Under the pieces are notes generated by a model. That model was not told the DNA's origin. It saw only the letters and a list, made by a program, of their open reading frames with translations, and ran no database searches. Source: Anthopleura xanthogrammica (lineage: Eukaryota; Cnidaria; Anthozoa; Actiniaria; Actiniidae). From it: a DNA stretch of 64,000 nucleotides. A program made the translations under genes and the position numbers. Shown here piece by piece: positions 1 through 12,044 of this stretch (its first letter is position 1; the number at the start of each line of letters is the position of its first letter). The DNA lies in assembly GCA_964019055.1 (NCBI GenBank), contig OZ025215.1, positions 396,501 to 460,500 of the forward strand. Reading direction: 5' to 3'.

Positions 1-1933
1 GTCTACTTGGATCACGCCTTACTTCGCGCTCTTCATTTTCACAAGACAAAACAGAAAAAGTTCCTCAAAAACTTGTAAGTTGTGCACGAAAAAACCTCCT
101 TAATGACCTTAATATCAGATAAATGACTTTATTAATGTATTCAGCTCCTACTGGAACCATTTTCATTGCTTTGGACGACTTGTTTTTGACATAATTTAAG
201 TGATATTTGTGCAGCTCTCCACACCTAATTTATGTCCAAATAAGCTTATCACTTCGTCTTCCAACGTGGCGAGAAATTCCTTCTTTATACGCTTTTATTT
301 TCTAAATATTAATCCCTAAAGCTTCTGAAACTTAGCAGATGTAATATCATGCCTTTGGTAAACGGTATCTTAACTAAAATCGAGAAAAAACTAGAGTTTT
401 AGACCTTTTTTTTTGTTCGAAGTCCGTGAGATAAATATTCCATTTTTTTTTGTTTGAAAGCAAACATGTTCGTATACTTTACTTTCAAATCTTTTAAATA
501 TTTAATTTTTAAATTTTGAGCCTGAAAATGCTAGACAAACAAATTAGCTTGACTGTACTATGAGAAGTGTCAAAGTGTATGCTTCTTTGACGTGAGACAT
601 TTTGTTCTCAGCGCTTTGAACAGGTTGAAAATAGCTGGTCTTGAGCAGCTTCAAGGAATGTTTTTAGAATTTCGACTTTTCTTTCAAATATGTTCATCAT
701 TGTTTAGTTTTAAAACTGCTTTATACTGACTACTCAAAAGGGTTTCTGGGTCAGTACCCCCAAGTCATACAGCTTGTTGAGAAGTTTAACCCATGCCTCA
801 ATGAAGGCGAGAGGTTTATTGTTCTGGTTTAACAGGGGGAAACAGCTACCAGTATAGTTGGTCTGGTTATAACCAGACCACTTTTTACTATCAGAACCAT
901 TTTCCCCCTTGTAAAAAAAATATTACCTGAGTAAACCAGACCACATTTTTTTGAAACCAAACCACTGTCCAAATGGTGGCTACAGCCCTGTATGAAGAAA
1001 CTTGTTGAACAGGAACAACCATTTTTGGCCTATTGTTATCAAGACAACTATATGTTTTAAGGGCGTTTGCAGGCAAATGTGTTTCCCATGTTTTATTCTT
1101 CAAACTTTGCATGGTGAAATATGACCATAGCAGTTCAATGAGCAAATATAAATTGGGGTCATCACTCTAGTTTAGGAGTGACATGATATCAAAGTACAAC
1201 CTTTTTCTTATCGAATATCACTAGTCTTGTGTGCAATACATACAAGTCGAGCATTAAAGTAATTTTTTTGTAGAAAAAACTAAATTGATTGCTAAACACT
1301 TTTTGAAACAACTGTCTAATTATAACCTATAGACAAATATTATATGTAAATATTTATAAATACATACAAATAACTTATAGTTTTTGGCTCAGATTTGTAG
1401 CCACCTTGCACCATTGGGTGACACTTTGGCCGTAATGTTGAATTTTTCATCCAAAGAGCGTGATGGAGTTTGATCTTGAAAAATATAGGTCACACGCACA
1501 TACGCTGTCACACCATATGTGCAGAATAGATGTGCACAAACAATGCCAGTGAACGTCCTTAAGCTCTTTTGGGGCCAAAGAACAAATATGTGACCAAAAT
1601 TTAGTGAATGTGGTCTAGAGAGAAAATGCCTTGTACTATAGGGGGGACGCTTGTCCCCTGTAACCATACATTCTTTGTAAATCTTTGACACTTTTGAAAA
1701 CTTGTAACTTTGTTTCTTTTCATTCAAACCTGTCCAAATTTGCTAGACTTACTAATCTTGTGATTCTCTTTCAAATGACAAAACTATTTTGCTAATTAGA
1801 TTAAAATTCAAAAATCGTCCGCAGTCCTTTGCTCTTTCTGAAATGGCCTATTGATTTGAAACTGGAGTATTAGAGATAAGATAGTGCGTAAAATTTGTGA
1901 CTAATCCTTGTTCATTTGTTCTAGAAATTCATC
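1..1933. other. Upstream region of the calcyphosin gene, no coding gene seen
   Basis: I see no coding gene here. A good donor-like GTAAGT follows an AAAAACTT stretch near position 76. A good acceptor (TTGTTCTAG, ending at 1922) lies 11 bases before the calcyphosin ATG. Together they allow a non-coding first exon at the far left and a long 5' UTR intron, but this is only an inference. Positions 1390-1730 hold a fairly GC-rich stretch open for 112 codons on the minus strand, with no recognisable domain; it looks like a dispersed repeat. Confidence 0.4.
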
Positions 1934-4370
<2,437 letters not shown>

Positions 4371-5340
4371 GATTGTCTTGTTTACACTTCCTTTCTTCTA
4401 GCCATGCATCAACTTTCTAATATTAGCACTTTGGATAAAATATTGTAACGTAATAAACGTACTCAATTTTTAGCTATTGTAATGAAGTCAGATTTTTCTA
4501 GCTTTAATATAATAATGAAAAGATTTTAAGTACAGAAATAGTATTGTATTCTATACCTTTTTCAAGATATTTTGTCTTGTTTTTTTTGTTTTTAATTATG
4601 AAGTTGTTTTTGTTTCTCGTTTAAGCACAGTTATTTTAATATTGTCAAAATATTACCTTTTATGGGACAACAACTTGTTTAAACATTTTAAACTCTTCTA
4701 GGAAATAAACTTAATAATTCTAAAAAGTCGTTGTGTTCAAATATTTGTACTTAGCATAAATACTCCAATTTTGAACATACCATATCAAATTCATAAAATA
4801 TTGCTGTTTTCCTTGATTATGACTCATTTACTCAGGGTTAGCCTCATTTCATTGCAAAATATTCACAAATACCAATGGTAAAGTAAAAAATAATTCGACA
4901 ATACAAACACTGAAATTCCACGCACCTTCACTGGAATGCATGAATATTCTACACAAAATTGAGGCTGAGAAACAGAATTGGAAACTGGAGTATTCTCTGT
5001 TCTTCAGCCTGGGGAATGGTTCATTTTGGTCTGAAACACTATGCCGAAGGTTAAGAGATCTGGAGCTTGGTCCTGTTGTACTTGTCCATTATTTGTCCCT
5101 CATTGTCAGAAACCAAAAATGGAAGCAAAGTAAGAAGTCGATGAGAAAAGTTACACTTTATTCATTCATAAAAAATAGTTAAGTCACCTTATTACATGAA
5201 ATTTTCATAACACCTCTAAACAGGAGATGGATATTAACCTAATCCACCCCGTGTTTACCCATGATTTGAAATCACATGCAAGTAAAATGTAGAGTTAAAA
5301 CACTAAATCTATGAAATAATATGCGAAAACCGAATTCAAT
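4371..5340. other. 3' flank of calcyphosin, no coding gene seen
   Basis: This is AT-rich 3' UTR and intergenic sequence. It contains AATAAA at 4704-4709, a plausible polyadenylation signal 334 bases past the stop codon, and an earlier AATAAA-like site near 4449. An 80-codon open stretch at 4940-5182 has no recognisable features and is probably chance. Confidence 0.5.
4704..4709 (+). terminator. Candidate polyadenylation signal of the calcyphosin gene
   Basis: A canonical AATAAA hexamer lies in AT-rich sequence 334 bases after the calcyphosin stop codon, followed by a GT/T-rich stretch (GTCGTTGTGTT). This is the usual arrangement for cleavage and polyadenylation, but other hexamers occur nearby. 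Confidence 0.4.
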
Positions 5341-5341
5341 A

Positions 5342-5585
5342 ATTGTTTTATTATACATTTTGTTAAATAAGGATAAAGATTTAATTCTGCTTTCAAAAAA
5401 AATAGCAAACATATTTCCATTTCCATTTTGACCTTTGAACTCGACATGATGAATGTATTATCTGTAGGTAAAACCTACAGATAATACATTTATCATGTCG
5501 AGTTCACACGATATCAGGGATTGGCTGAGGGCTCTTGGCCAATCAGAAGCGAGATAGTGAGTAAAATGTATAATAATAAACAATT
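5342..5585. mobile_element. Palindromic MITE, copy 2 of the ACAGATAATACATTTATCAT family
   Basis: The ends form an inverted repeat of about 25-30 bases (AATTGTTTTATTATACATTT on the left, its complement on the right). A second, nearly perfect inner inverted repeat surrounds the centre near 5465: CGACATGATGAATGTATTAT pairs with ATAATACATTTATCATGTCG. The whole element could fold into a long hairpin. It has no coding capacity. It matches the next copy at 5628-5873 closely. Confidence 0.8.
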
Positions 5586-5627
5586 ATTGGATGATATGCA
5601 ATATCATGCGCAAACCAAATTCAATAA

Positions 5628-5873
5628 TTATTGTTTTATTATACATTTTGTAAACTAAGAATAATTCTGCTTTCGAAAAAATGGCCAACTTAATTCCATT
5701 TCCATTGTGACCCTGAGTGACCCTGAGTGAACTCGACATGATAAATGTATTATCTGTTGGTAAAACCTACAGATAATACATTTATCATGTCAAGCTCACA
5801 TGCTATCATAGCAGGGATTGGCTGAGGGCTGTCGGCCAATCAGAATCGAAATAGTGAGTAAAATGTATAATGA
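5628..5873. mobile_element. Palindromic MITE, copy 3 of the same family
   Basis: It has the same architecture as the copy at 5342-5585: terminal TTTTATTATACATTTTG with its complement AAAATGTATAAT at the right end, and an inner inverted repeat around 5765. It ends only about 70 bases before the 3' end of the amidotransferase gene. Confidence 0.8.
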
Positions 5874-5940
5874 CAGCTATTGTGATTGACACTTTGCCAC
5901 TTGAAAGGTCATGATTATGTAATCTTCCACACGTACAAAT

Positions 5941-6681
5941 CTAATTTTGTATGAATTTCTTAATTGCTTGGTTCATTTTGTCGGGGTGAAGCTTCAAATT
6001 AACGCTTGTTTTGACATCCTCGATCTTTTTCTCACTCCAATTAAATCTCTTCGACATTCCTGGCAGAACTAGGTTCTCTATTTCCTCTTTGAACATGTCT
6101 GGATGGGACTGTAAGCCAAGAATGTTGTCAGAGAACTGCACAAGTTCTTGCTTACAAGATGAAGAGCTTGCAAGGGTTGTTGCGCCGTCTGGTAGCCCAG
6201 TCACGCATTCCCCATGACATTCTAAGATTCTTAGCGGGCCATTGTCGAACAAATCTTCTAATCCTTCAACTTTTGATGCAGCTTCATTCCCTACGATTTC
6301 TTCTGATTGGAGGATAAATTCCTTCGATGGGTTTGGACCAACCTGCCCTCCCAAAGCAGACCCAATCACCTGATGCCCAAAACAAATCCCAACAAGTTTG
6401 GGTCGCTTCTTAGCTTTATCCATACTCGCTAAGGCTTGAATAAACTCTTTGAGCTTCAGAATCCATTCTTGGTTATCATTTGCTGAGCTAATACTTCCAG
6501 AAATGACAAATGCATCGAATTTTTGCAGGTCTTCGATGGTGGGAACATGTCCTCTGATGGCGTGGAATTCTGACCACTCTTCATCTTTGATCCTGTAAAA
6601 TTCCGCGTATCTTTTTGTAATGGCTTCGCTTTTTCCCCACTTTTCATCATCGCTGCAAGAAATAGCTGCAAAACGTTTCAT
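5941..6681 (-). CDS. Class I glutamine amidotransferase, gamma-glutamyl-peptidase-like, single exon
   Basis: It encodes 246 residues from an ATG at 6681. The fold markers of class I (triad) amidotransferases are present. The nucleophile elbow GICFGHQ has its cysteine at residue 100, and an LQSHPD motif has its histidine at 193. The oxyanion-side motif VISGS is at 59-63. Length and motif layout resemble plant gamma-glutamyl peptidases (the GGP1 type, about 250 residues) more than GMP synthase or carbamoyl-phosphate synthase domains. The triad acid two residues after the histidine is usually Glu but is Asp195 here, a conservative change. Such enzymes hydrolyse gamma-glutamyl bonds, for example in glutathione conjugates; activity on any substrate here is inference. 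No signal peptide is seen, so it is probably cytosolic. The gene has no introns although its neighbour does. An E-box CACGTG lies about 120 bases upstream. GMP-synthase-like bacterial amidotransferases are an alternative relative. Confidence 0.88.
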   Translation of the reverse strand: MKRFAAISCSDDEKWGKSEAITKRYAEFYRIKDEEWSEFHAIRGHVPTIEDLQKFDAFVISGSISSANDNQEWILKLKEFIQALASMDKAKKRPKLVGICFGHQVIGSALGGQVGPNPSKEFILQSEEIVGNEAASKVEGLEDLFDNGPLRILECHGECVTGLPDGATTLASSSSCKQELVQFSDNILGLQSHPDMFKEEIENLVLPGMSKRFNWSEKKIEDVKTSVNLKLHPDKMNQAIKKFIQN

Positions 6682-7249
6682 AATTCTACTTATTTGGCGA
6701 GAAAAGATTGAAAGTTTTCGAGCTTCGCCGACAATGATACAACAGAATACCGGAGTAATTAATCGATGAAAATATTGATATGGACCACTGATCTGTCATG
6801 GTCACGTGCCCAGTCACTCTCAGTCACGTAAATACTGCCATGACAGTCGCAGGGTGCGCACAGCACTACAATCCCTCTTAGACGAAACTATTTGGATAGC
6901 GTCAAAATTTTACTTTGATTATTAATTTAGTATTATTTTCACGGGAAAGCAGACAATTTAAACATGGTCAATTTTCTGTGATCAAAGTTTTAAATTAAGT
7001 CTGAGCCAGAGAGTGGTCTCTTGTTCTGAATTTGAACAGTTTGAGCCTGTAGGACCAAGGAGGACATAGTAACGGTAACTAAGGGGAGTGGGAACCATGG
7101 ATTCCTGGACTTCTGCATTTCATTAGCCTGCGTGCAGACTTCACCGGGGTATTTGTCCGGATGTGACGCAGGCTATCATTTCATTTGAGTGAGTTTGTTA
7201 GTTTGTCCCATTTTATCCCTCCGCAAAACCTAACATGCTAAATTCCAAT

Positions 7250-7540
7250 TCGATCTGTGGGTTAGTCATATCTCAACCCAGAGGTTGTTTCAGGGTCCGA
7301 GCTGTGAGTTAGCCATGCCCTGACTTAGATCAGCCCAGAGGTTGTTTCAGGGTTTGATCTGTGAGTTAGCCATGCCCTGACTTAGATCAGCCCAGAGGTT
7401 GTTTCAGGGTTCAATCTGTGAGTTAGCCATACCCTGACTTAGATCAGCCCAGAGGTTGTTTCAGGGTTTGATCTGTGAGTTAGCCATACCCTGACTTAGA
7501 TCAGCCCAGAGGTTGTTTCAGGGTTCAATCTGTGATTTTT
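7250..7540. repeat. 57-bp tandem repeat, about five units
   Basis: The unit starts GATCTGTGAGTTAGCCATGC and continues with CCTGACTTAGATCAGCCCAG and AGGTTGTTTCAGGGTTT. About five head-to-tail copies occur; the first is divergent and the inner ones nearly identical. Single related copies occur near 2450 (reverse), 30780 (reverse) and 47581-47640. The monomer is therefore a dispersed element that has been amplified here. Confidence 0.85.
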
Positions 7541-7935
7541 TTAAAATTCTCGTATCTTTGAAATCCCGGTTAGTTGCGCTCCGCTTACACAGACTTCAGC
7601 CTTTGTTCACGATCCAACACAATGCGCACCGCAGCTCGTACGTCTCATACTATCGCAACTCGAGCGGTTCACATCGGAAATGAAACTAAGCTGAGAAATG
7701 CGTCGATCCTTCGCGCCATTATGCATCAACCACAATATCGCCCAACAGCTAACTACTTCCATAGGGCACTAATAAAGTTCTAGTACTGACTTGAACGATT
7801 TAGAACTTTCTTTTAGTGTTCTCATTCCACGTGTGATTGTTGGGCGTTGAATTGATGTTTGGTGCGCTGAAACAAGTGATACGCAGGGGGAGGGGTGGCA
7901 CAAAATTTAGGAGATGCACCTTTTCAGCTATACTA

Positions 7936-8121
7936 ATCAACTAATTCAACGGGCACCCGGTTACCACCTCTTGGATCCGCCACAACAGATTCCATAAACA
8001 CTTTTTTGACTTCTCTGTAATCCGCGCGAAACTTTAAATTCTCCTTACAGTGCTCCTCAATAACATGCGCGGAATTGTACAATTTTGCCGTCGCGACGAA
8101 GTAGGATTTGGTGCACGTCAA
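7936..8121 (-). pseudogene. Possible broken coding fragment, unassigned
   Basis: An open stretch of about 60 codons on the minus strand ends in a stop. It has a protein-like composition (…KSYFVATAKLYNSA… and …VFMESVVADPRGGN…) and a higher GC content than its surroundings. It begins directly after an in-frame stop, has no ATG at its start and no convincing splice acceptor. It could be a fragment of a lost or retroposed gene, or the tail of a gene with an unseen upstream exon. I do not recognise the family. Confidence 0.2.
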
Positions 8122-10767
8122 TCAAATCGTTTCCATGACATTTCATAGACACAAACCCTTGAAAACGTTCTTTGTTTAACAATGTCATGGAAACACTAGT
8201 AGTACTGTAAAAGAGAGCAGTAAGGAGGTAGGGGTGAGGTGCAAACCTGCTGTAGATATAGCGATGAAGGGGAGTTATATGTTTCTCAATATCTTTGTCC
8301 TAGAGCATCTGCGCTAAACGTAATATGCGTATATGTAAGACTTCCCACTAGGCCAATAAGAATCGGCGCGCAAATGCCCCGAGTCGAACACAATGTGTCT
8401 TAGAGATCTCGCAGTTAGCACACCGAAGATTCAAAGCTCTAAAGATTACATATTGTATTTACCACTAAACCCTAATGCACTTCATGTATATGTATCGCAC
8501 ATATCTTTTCAAAACCATTTACAACAACATTTAATGTCTTTCTAAGTACCCGTATCAATAGGTGGTCTAAAAAAATAGTTTTGATCATAGTTTTTAAACC
8601 AATCAAAATTGACCTATCCTTGTACGCATTTTGGAATCATTTCCCCAGGTATTTACAAATAAAGACTTTAAAAAAGCAAAGCCATTCAGAGTTTTTTCAA
8701 TCGATAAATCAATGGAAAAAAAACTACATGACGCAGATAGTATTTTGTGGGGGAAATGGCACCAATGGCTATAACGCAACGTATAGGAAAATCAAATAGA
8801 TAATATTTCTCCAGTAATCTGCAGTGGTATATAATTGTTTTCATTAAATTTGAAGCAAGCCATGCAAATTCCTGTGAACAAGTGGCTTTTTTCACACAAA
8901 GCTAAAAAAGTTTACAACAGAAACAGCTGGAGTGCGCGAATGTGTTATTTGGCCTGATTATTTTATCTTAGTGTCCTGACGTGTTCTTATTGTAAGGCTT
9001 GAGTCTCTTGACTCTGATTCGCAAGAGCGCAAATATTATATATCTTCGTTCCAAATTATTTAGTCTGATAGCTAAGCGAATACAAATGGCCCAATATGAA
9101 AAATCCGTCAGGATTCTCCCCATATATAAATCATTCTCCAGGCCAGCTGCAGAACCTCTAACAGGTATATACAAAATGTAATCTCCTACATTGGCGGTAG
9201 TTTCTCATGAAATTGGCTGGCTAATAGCGTTTTCGCTGTGAAGTGGATTATTTTAAATTTGAATGAGGCTTTCAATGCTTAGTATTCTTAGTGGACCACT
9301 CGACATACCAACAAGAGTGTGTTTTTTTTCCCTAGTTTGGATCCCTTTTGCGTTGTTTGTCCATCACGCTTATTCATTTCTTTTCACTCAAATGTTGCTG
9401 ATTTAAAGCTAGACTATTTCAAGAGGTTAGGTGTAAATATGCTTCTTTGATTATTCAAATAAAAAGGGTGATATTTGTGTTAATTTGAAAAAGCGACAAG
9501 AACATCTGGACCGATGTTGTCAAGGCGTGGCCAGGCCAAGACGAAGTAAAGTACCTTCCCTTATTACTATTGGTTTGTTGCTGCGTCATTTTATCTCCAA
9601 ATTCATTGCTCTTATTCTTTCATCCTCCACAAAAACAATAAGAAAAAATAGTTGGGAGTTGAGCATATTATCTACCATAGTTCTTCATATTGTGGATTGC
9701 CTAATGCTTCAGTGGAAACCGCAAATTCTTATCATAGAATGATTTTAGTATTTACATATATTAGCTTGGAATGTTGGTGTCTCTCTTTTGCCTTGCTCAC
9801 CGCTTTGGGATTACCATCAGTTGGTATTCGGGTAAATTTTGTGTCAGATCTGAATGTCGCGTCGTGTCGGAATTTCTCTATAGAATTAACGTAATAGCTC
9901 ACCACAACCGCCAATCGCTGACTGCCTTCCGAAAGGGTTTATCCAAACATCAGATCTAGCGGAAATCGAGGGACAGCTTGCCTTTCGAGAAAATTTTTTT
10001 GGCCACCTCCTTCTGTACTATGACGAGAGACTAAACCGAAACGAATAGAATGAGTTAGTATCTTGCCTGCAGGGTGGCGAAGCGAGTCCCAAAAAAATAA
10101 AACAGAAGGCTTAGACGTTCAAGGAATAGATAAAAAAAAACATTGCTTTTATTACAGGGATGGAAACGTCTATTTTAAACGAATGTGAACCGCATTAAAT
10201 ATTAATATCGTAATAATTGTACACTACTGATATTTACGTTTTTCTATAATATTCACTTGGTGTTTTTTTATTATTGAGGGTAATTTCACAATCGATTGAG
10301 TCCCATATCGAAACAGAACTACTGAAAATTGTCTTTTTCGTTTTCAGTTTGGGTTGATTTGAATATTATATTTACTGGAAGTTGCTTTCAGCAAGACAGA
10401 ATTTTACCTTATAATATACATAAAGCTAGTTCTTTCACTATTGTAGGGTAGCTTCCGGCTGTCAAGCACACGTTAATGAATTAAAATCTCCCCATCACCC
10501 CCTACCACACAACACGACATGAACAAAAACGAATTTTCGACGCAAAAAATACCTTTCAAGTGATTAGAATACCTAACTAATAATTGCTATAAGCGGTAAA
10601 TAAAAGAAAATAGCTTTCTTAGCTAATTTTTACGAAACTATGTAATTTTGATTCAATTGCCACCTGCCTTTGACCACCCCTACGGGGAATGAAATATGGG
10701 TTTTAGTAGGGGAGGGGTGGTATATGTGTTGTTAGAGGGGGGATGATTGTATTGTATGTGGGGGGAC

Positions 10768-10786
10768 CACGTGCAGCATAAATAAG
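10768..10786 (+). promoter_or_regulatory. E-box and TATA-like element upstream of the ELAV gene
   Basis: CACGTG at 10768-10773 is followed at once by CATAAATAAG (10777-10786), a TATA-like box. A start of transcription about 25-30 bases downstream, near 10810, would leave a 5' UTR of about 135 bases before the ATG at 10944. This reads as a compact TATA promoter. It is inference from motif spacing only. Confidence 0.4.
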
Positions 10787-10943
10787 TTTTACCGCCATCA
10801 GTGACAGTTCATTTCTGATTCGAATTTTTGACATTTAGTTGAGTTCTGTGCTCGTTTCAGTTCATTTGGCCGACCTTGTAATTAATTCGTTCGATTTTTA
10901 AGACTTTCCAAACTTGTCTCATTCAAAAACAACCCAGTGTACT

Positions 10944-12044
10944 ATGATGTTGGATATCATGAACGAAAAAACACAACAAATCGAGGAAGATTCTGGTGTA
11001 GACGGAGATGTTGTGATGGAGAATGGAACAGGAGACGAAAAGACAAATCTGATCATTAACTACGTTCCTCCGAATATGAGCCAAGATGAAATCAAACAAA
11101 TGTTTGGGACTTTGGGCAATGTAACTAGTTGTAAACTCATTCGGAATCGTGCTACTGGACAGAGTCTTGGCTACGCGTTTGTGAATTATGAGAATGCCGA
11201 AGATGCGAATAGAGCGGTGGCAGAGATGAATGGAGCACGACTTCAAAATAAAAAGCTCAAAGTGAGCTTTGCGAGGCCATCGTCCAGCGAGATCAAAAAT
11301 GCGAATTTGTATATCAGTGGGTTACCGAAAAATTTTAAAGAAGAAGATGTAGATGCGTTGTTCAGGCCTTACGGGAAAATTATAACGTCAAAAGTTTTAA
11401 AAGATGTGGATGGTGAAGGTAGAGGAACAGGGTTTGTAAGATTTGACAAAAGGAATGAAGCACAAGCTGCTATAGATGAACTAAACAATCGAGCATTACC
11501 CGGCACTACCAACAAAATTACAGTCAAGTTTGCTAACCCTCCTAATACTCGACAACCTCAATTCCCAGCCCAGCCAACTATCCCTTCTCCTTTAACTCGA
11601 GCTCTGACACCTCAAAGAAACTTCAGCGGAGGACCCGTTCACCATCACCAAATGTTGAACTTGAGATATTCCCCTCTCACTGCAGCAGCAGCAACCGGCT
11701 TCTCTTCGTCATGTCCAGCCGCTTCATGTCACAATACAACGTCTTCTCCAACTTCTCCTGCTAGTCCCAATAATGTCCAAGGTCTTACTCCACAAGGATG
11801 GTGTATTTTCGTTTATGGTCTTCCCCAAGACGCTACTCCTCTCTTCTTGTACAAATTGTTTAGCCCTTATGGGGCTATTGTTAACATTGAACTGAAGGCA
11901 GATAAAGGCTATGGGTTCGTGAACATGCCCAGCTACGATGAGGCATATTATGCTATCTGTCTTCTCAATGGGACTTGTCATAAAGGAAAAATGCTACAAG
12001 TCTCCTTCAAAACTAACAAAAACAATAAATTGCCGCGTAGTTGA
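10944..12044 (+). CDS. ELAV/Hu-type RNA-binding protein with three RRMs, intronless
   Basis: I start at the first ATG of the open frame (10944); the frame continues 30 bases further 5' but only from a TTG. This gives 366 residues. RRM1 spans about residues 35-111 (RNP2 LIINYV, RNP1 GYAFVNY). RRM2 spans 120-197 (LYISGL, GTGFVRF). A linker rich in Ser, Pro, Thr and Ala follows, with an HHH run, and then RRM3 at about 285-357 (IFVYGL, GYGFVNM). Two close RRMs, a hinge and a C-terminal RRM are the ELAV/Hu layout, and the length is typical. The family binds AU- and U-rich RNA and controls splicing, stability and polyadenylation, often in neurons; neural use here is inference. The coding region has no introns. 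Intronless ELAV members are known in some lineages and are taken as retroposed copies. The 3' flank is long and U-rich. Confidence 0.95.
   Translation: MMLDIMNEKTQQIEEDSGVDGDVVMENGTGDEKTNLIINYVPPNMSQDEIKQMFGTLGNVTSCKLIRNRATGQSLGYAFVNYENAEDANRAVAEMNGARLQNKKLKVSFARPSSSEIKNANLYISGLPKNFKEEDVDALFRPYGKIITSKVLKDVDGEGRGTGFVRFDKRNEAQAAIDELNNRALPGTTNKITVKFANPPNTRQPQFPAQPTIPSPLTRALTPQRNFSGGPVHHHQMLNLRYSPLTAAAATGFSSSCPAASCHNTTSSPTSPASPNNVQGLTPQGWCIFVYGLPQDATPLFLYKLFSPYGAIVNIELKADKGYGFVNMPSYDEAYYAICLLNGTCHKGKMLQVSFKTNKNNKLPRS

Larger units (their letters stand above)
6682..10767. other. Intergenic region between the amidotransferase and ELAV genes
   Basis: No intact gene is supported. Contents are a 57-bp tandem repeat (7250-7540), a possible broken coding fragment (7936-8121, minus) and otherwise low-information AT-rich sequence. 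Just upstream of ELAV, 10690-10766 has several runs of three to six G on the plus strand, which could form a G-quadruplex. Confidence 0.5.

Noticed and set aside
1389..1727. 112-codon minus-strand frame
   Set aside because: It looks somewhat protein-like, but the frame lies in a repeat-like GC-richer block, begins without support and matches no family I recognise.
10914..10943. Upstream extension of the ELAV frame
   Set aside because: It begins with TTG; the first ATG is at 10944 and I use that start. The same reasoning moved the starts of Tctex genes 1 and 3 downstream.
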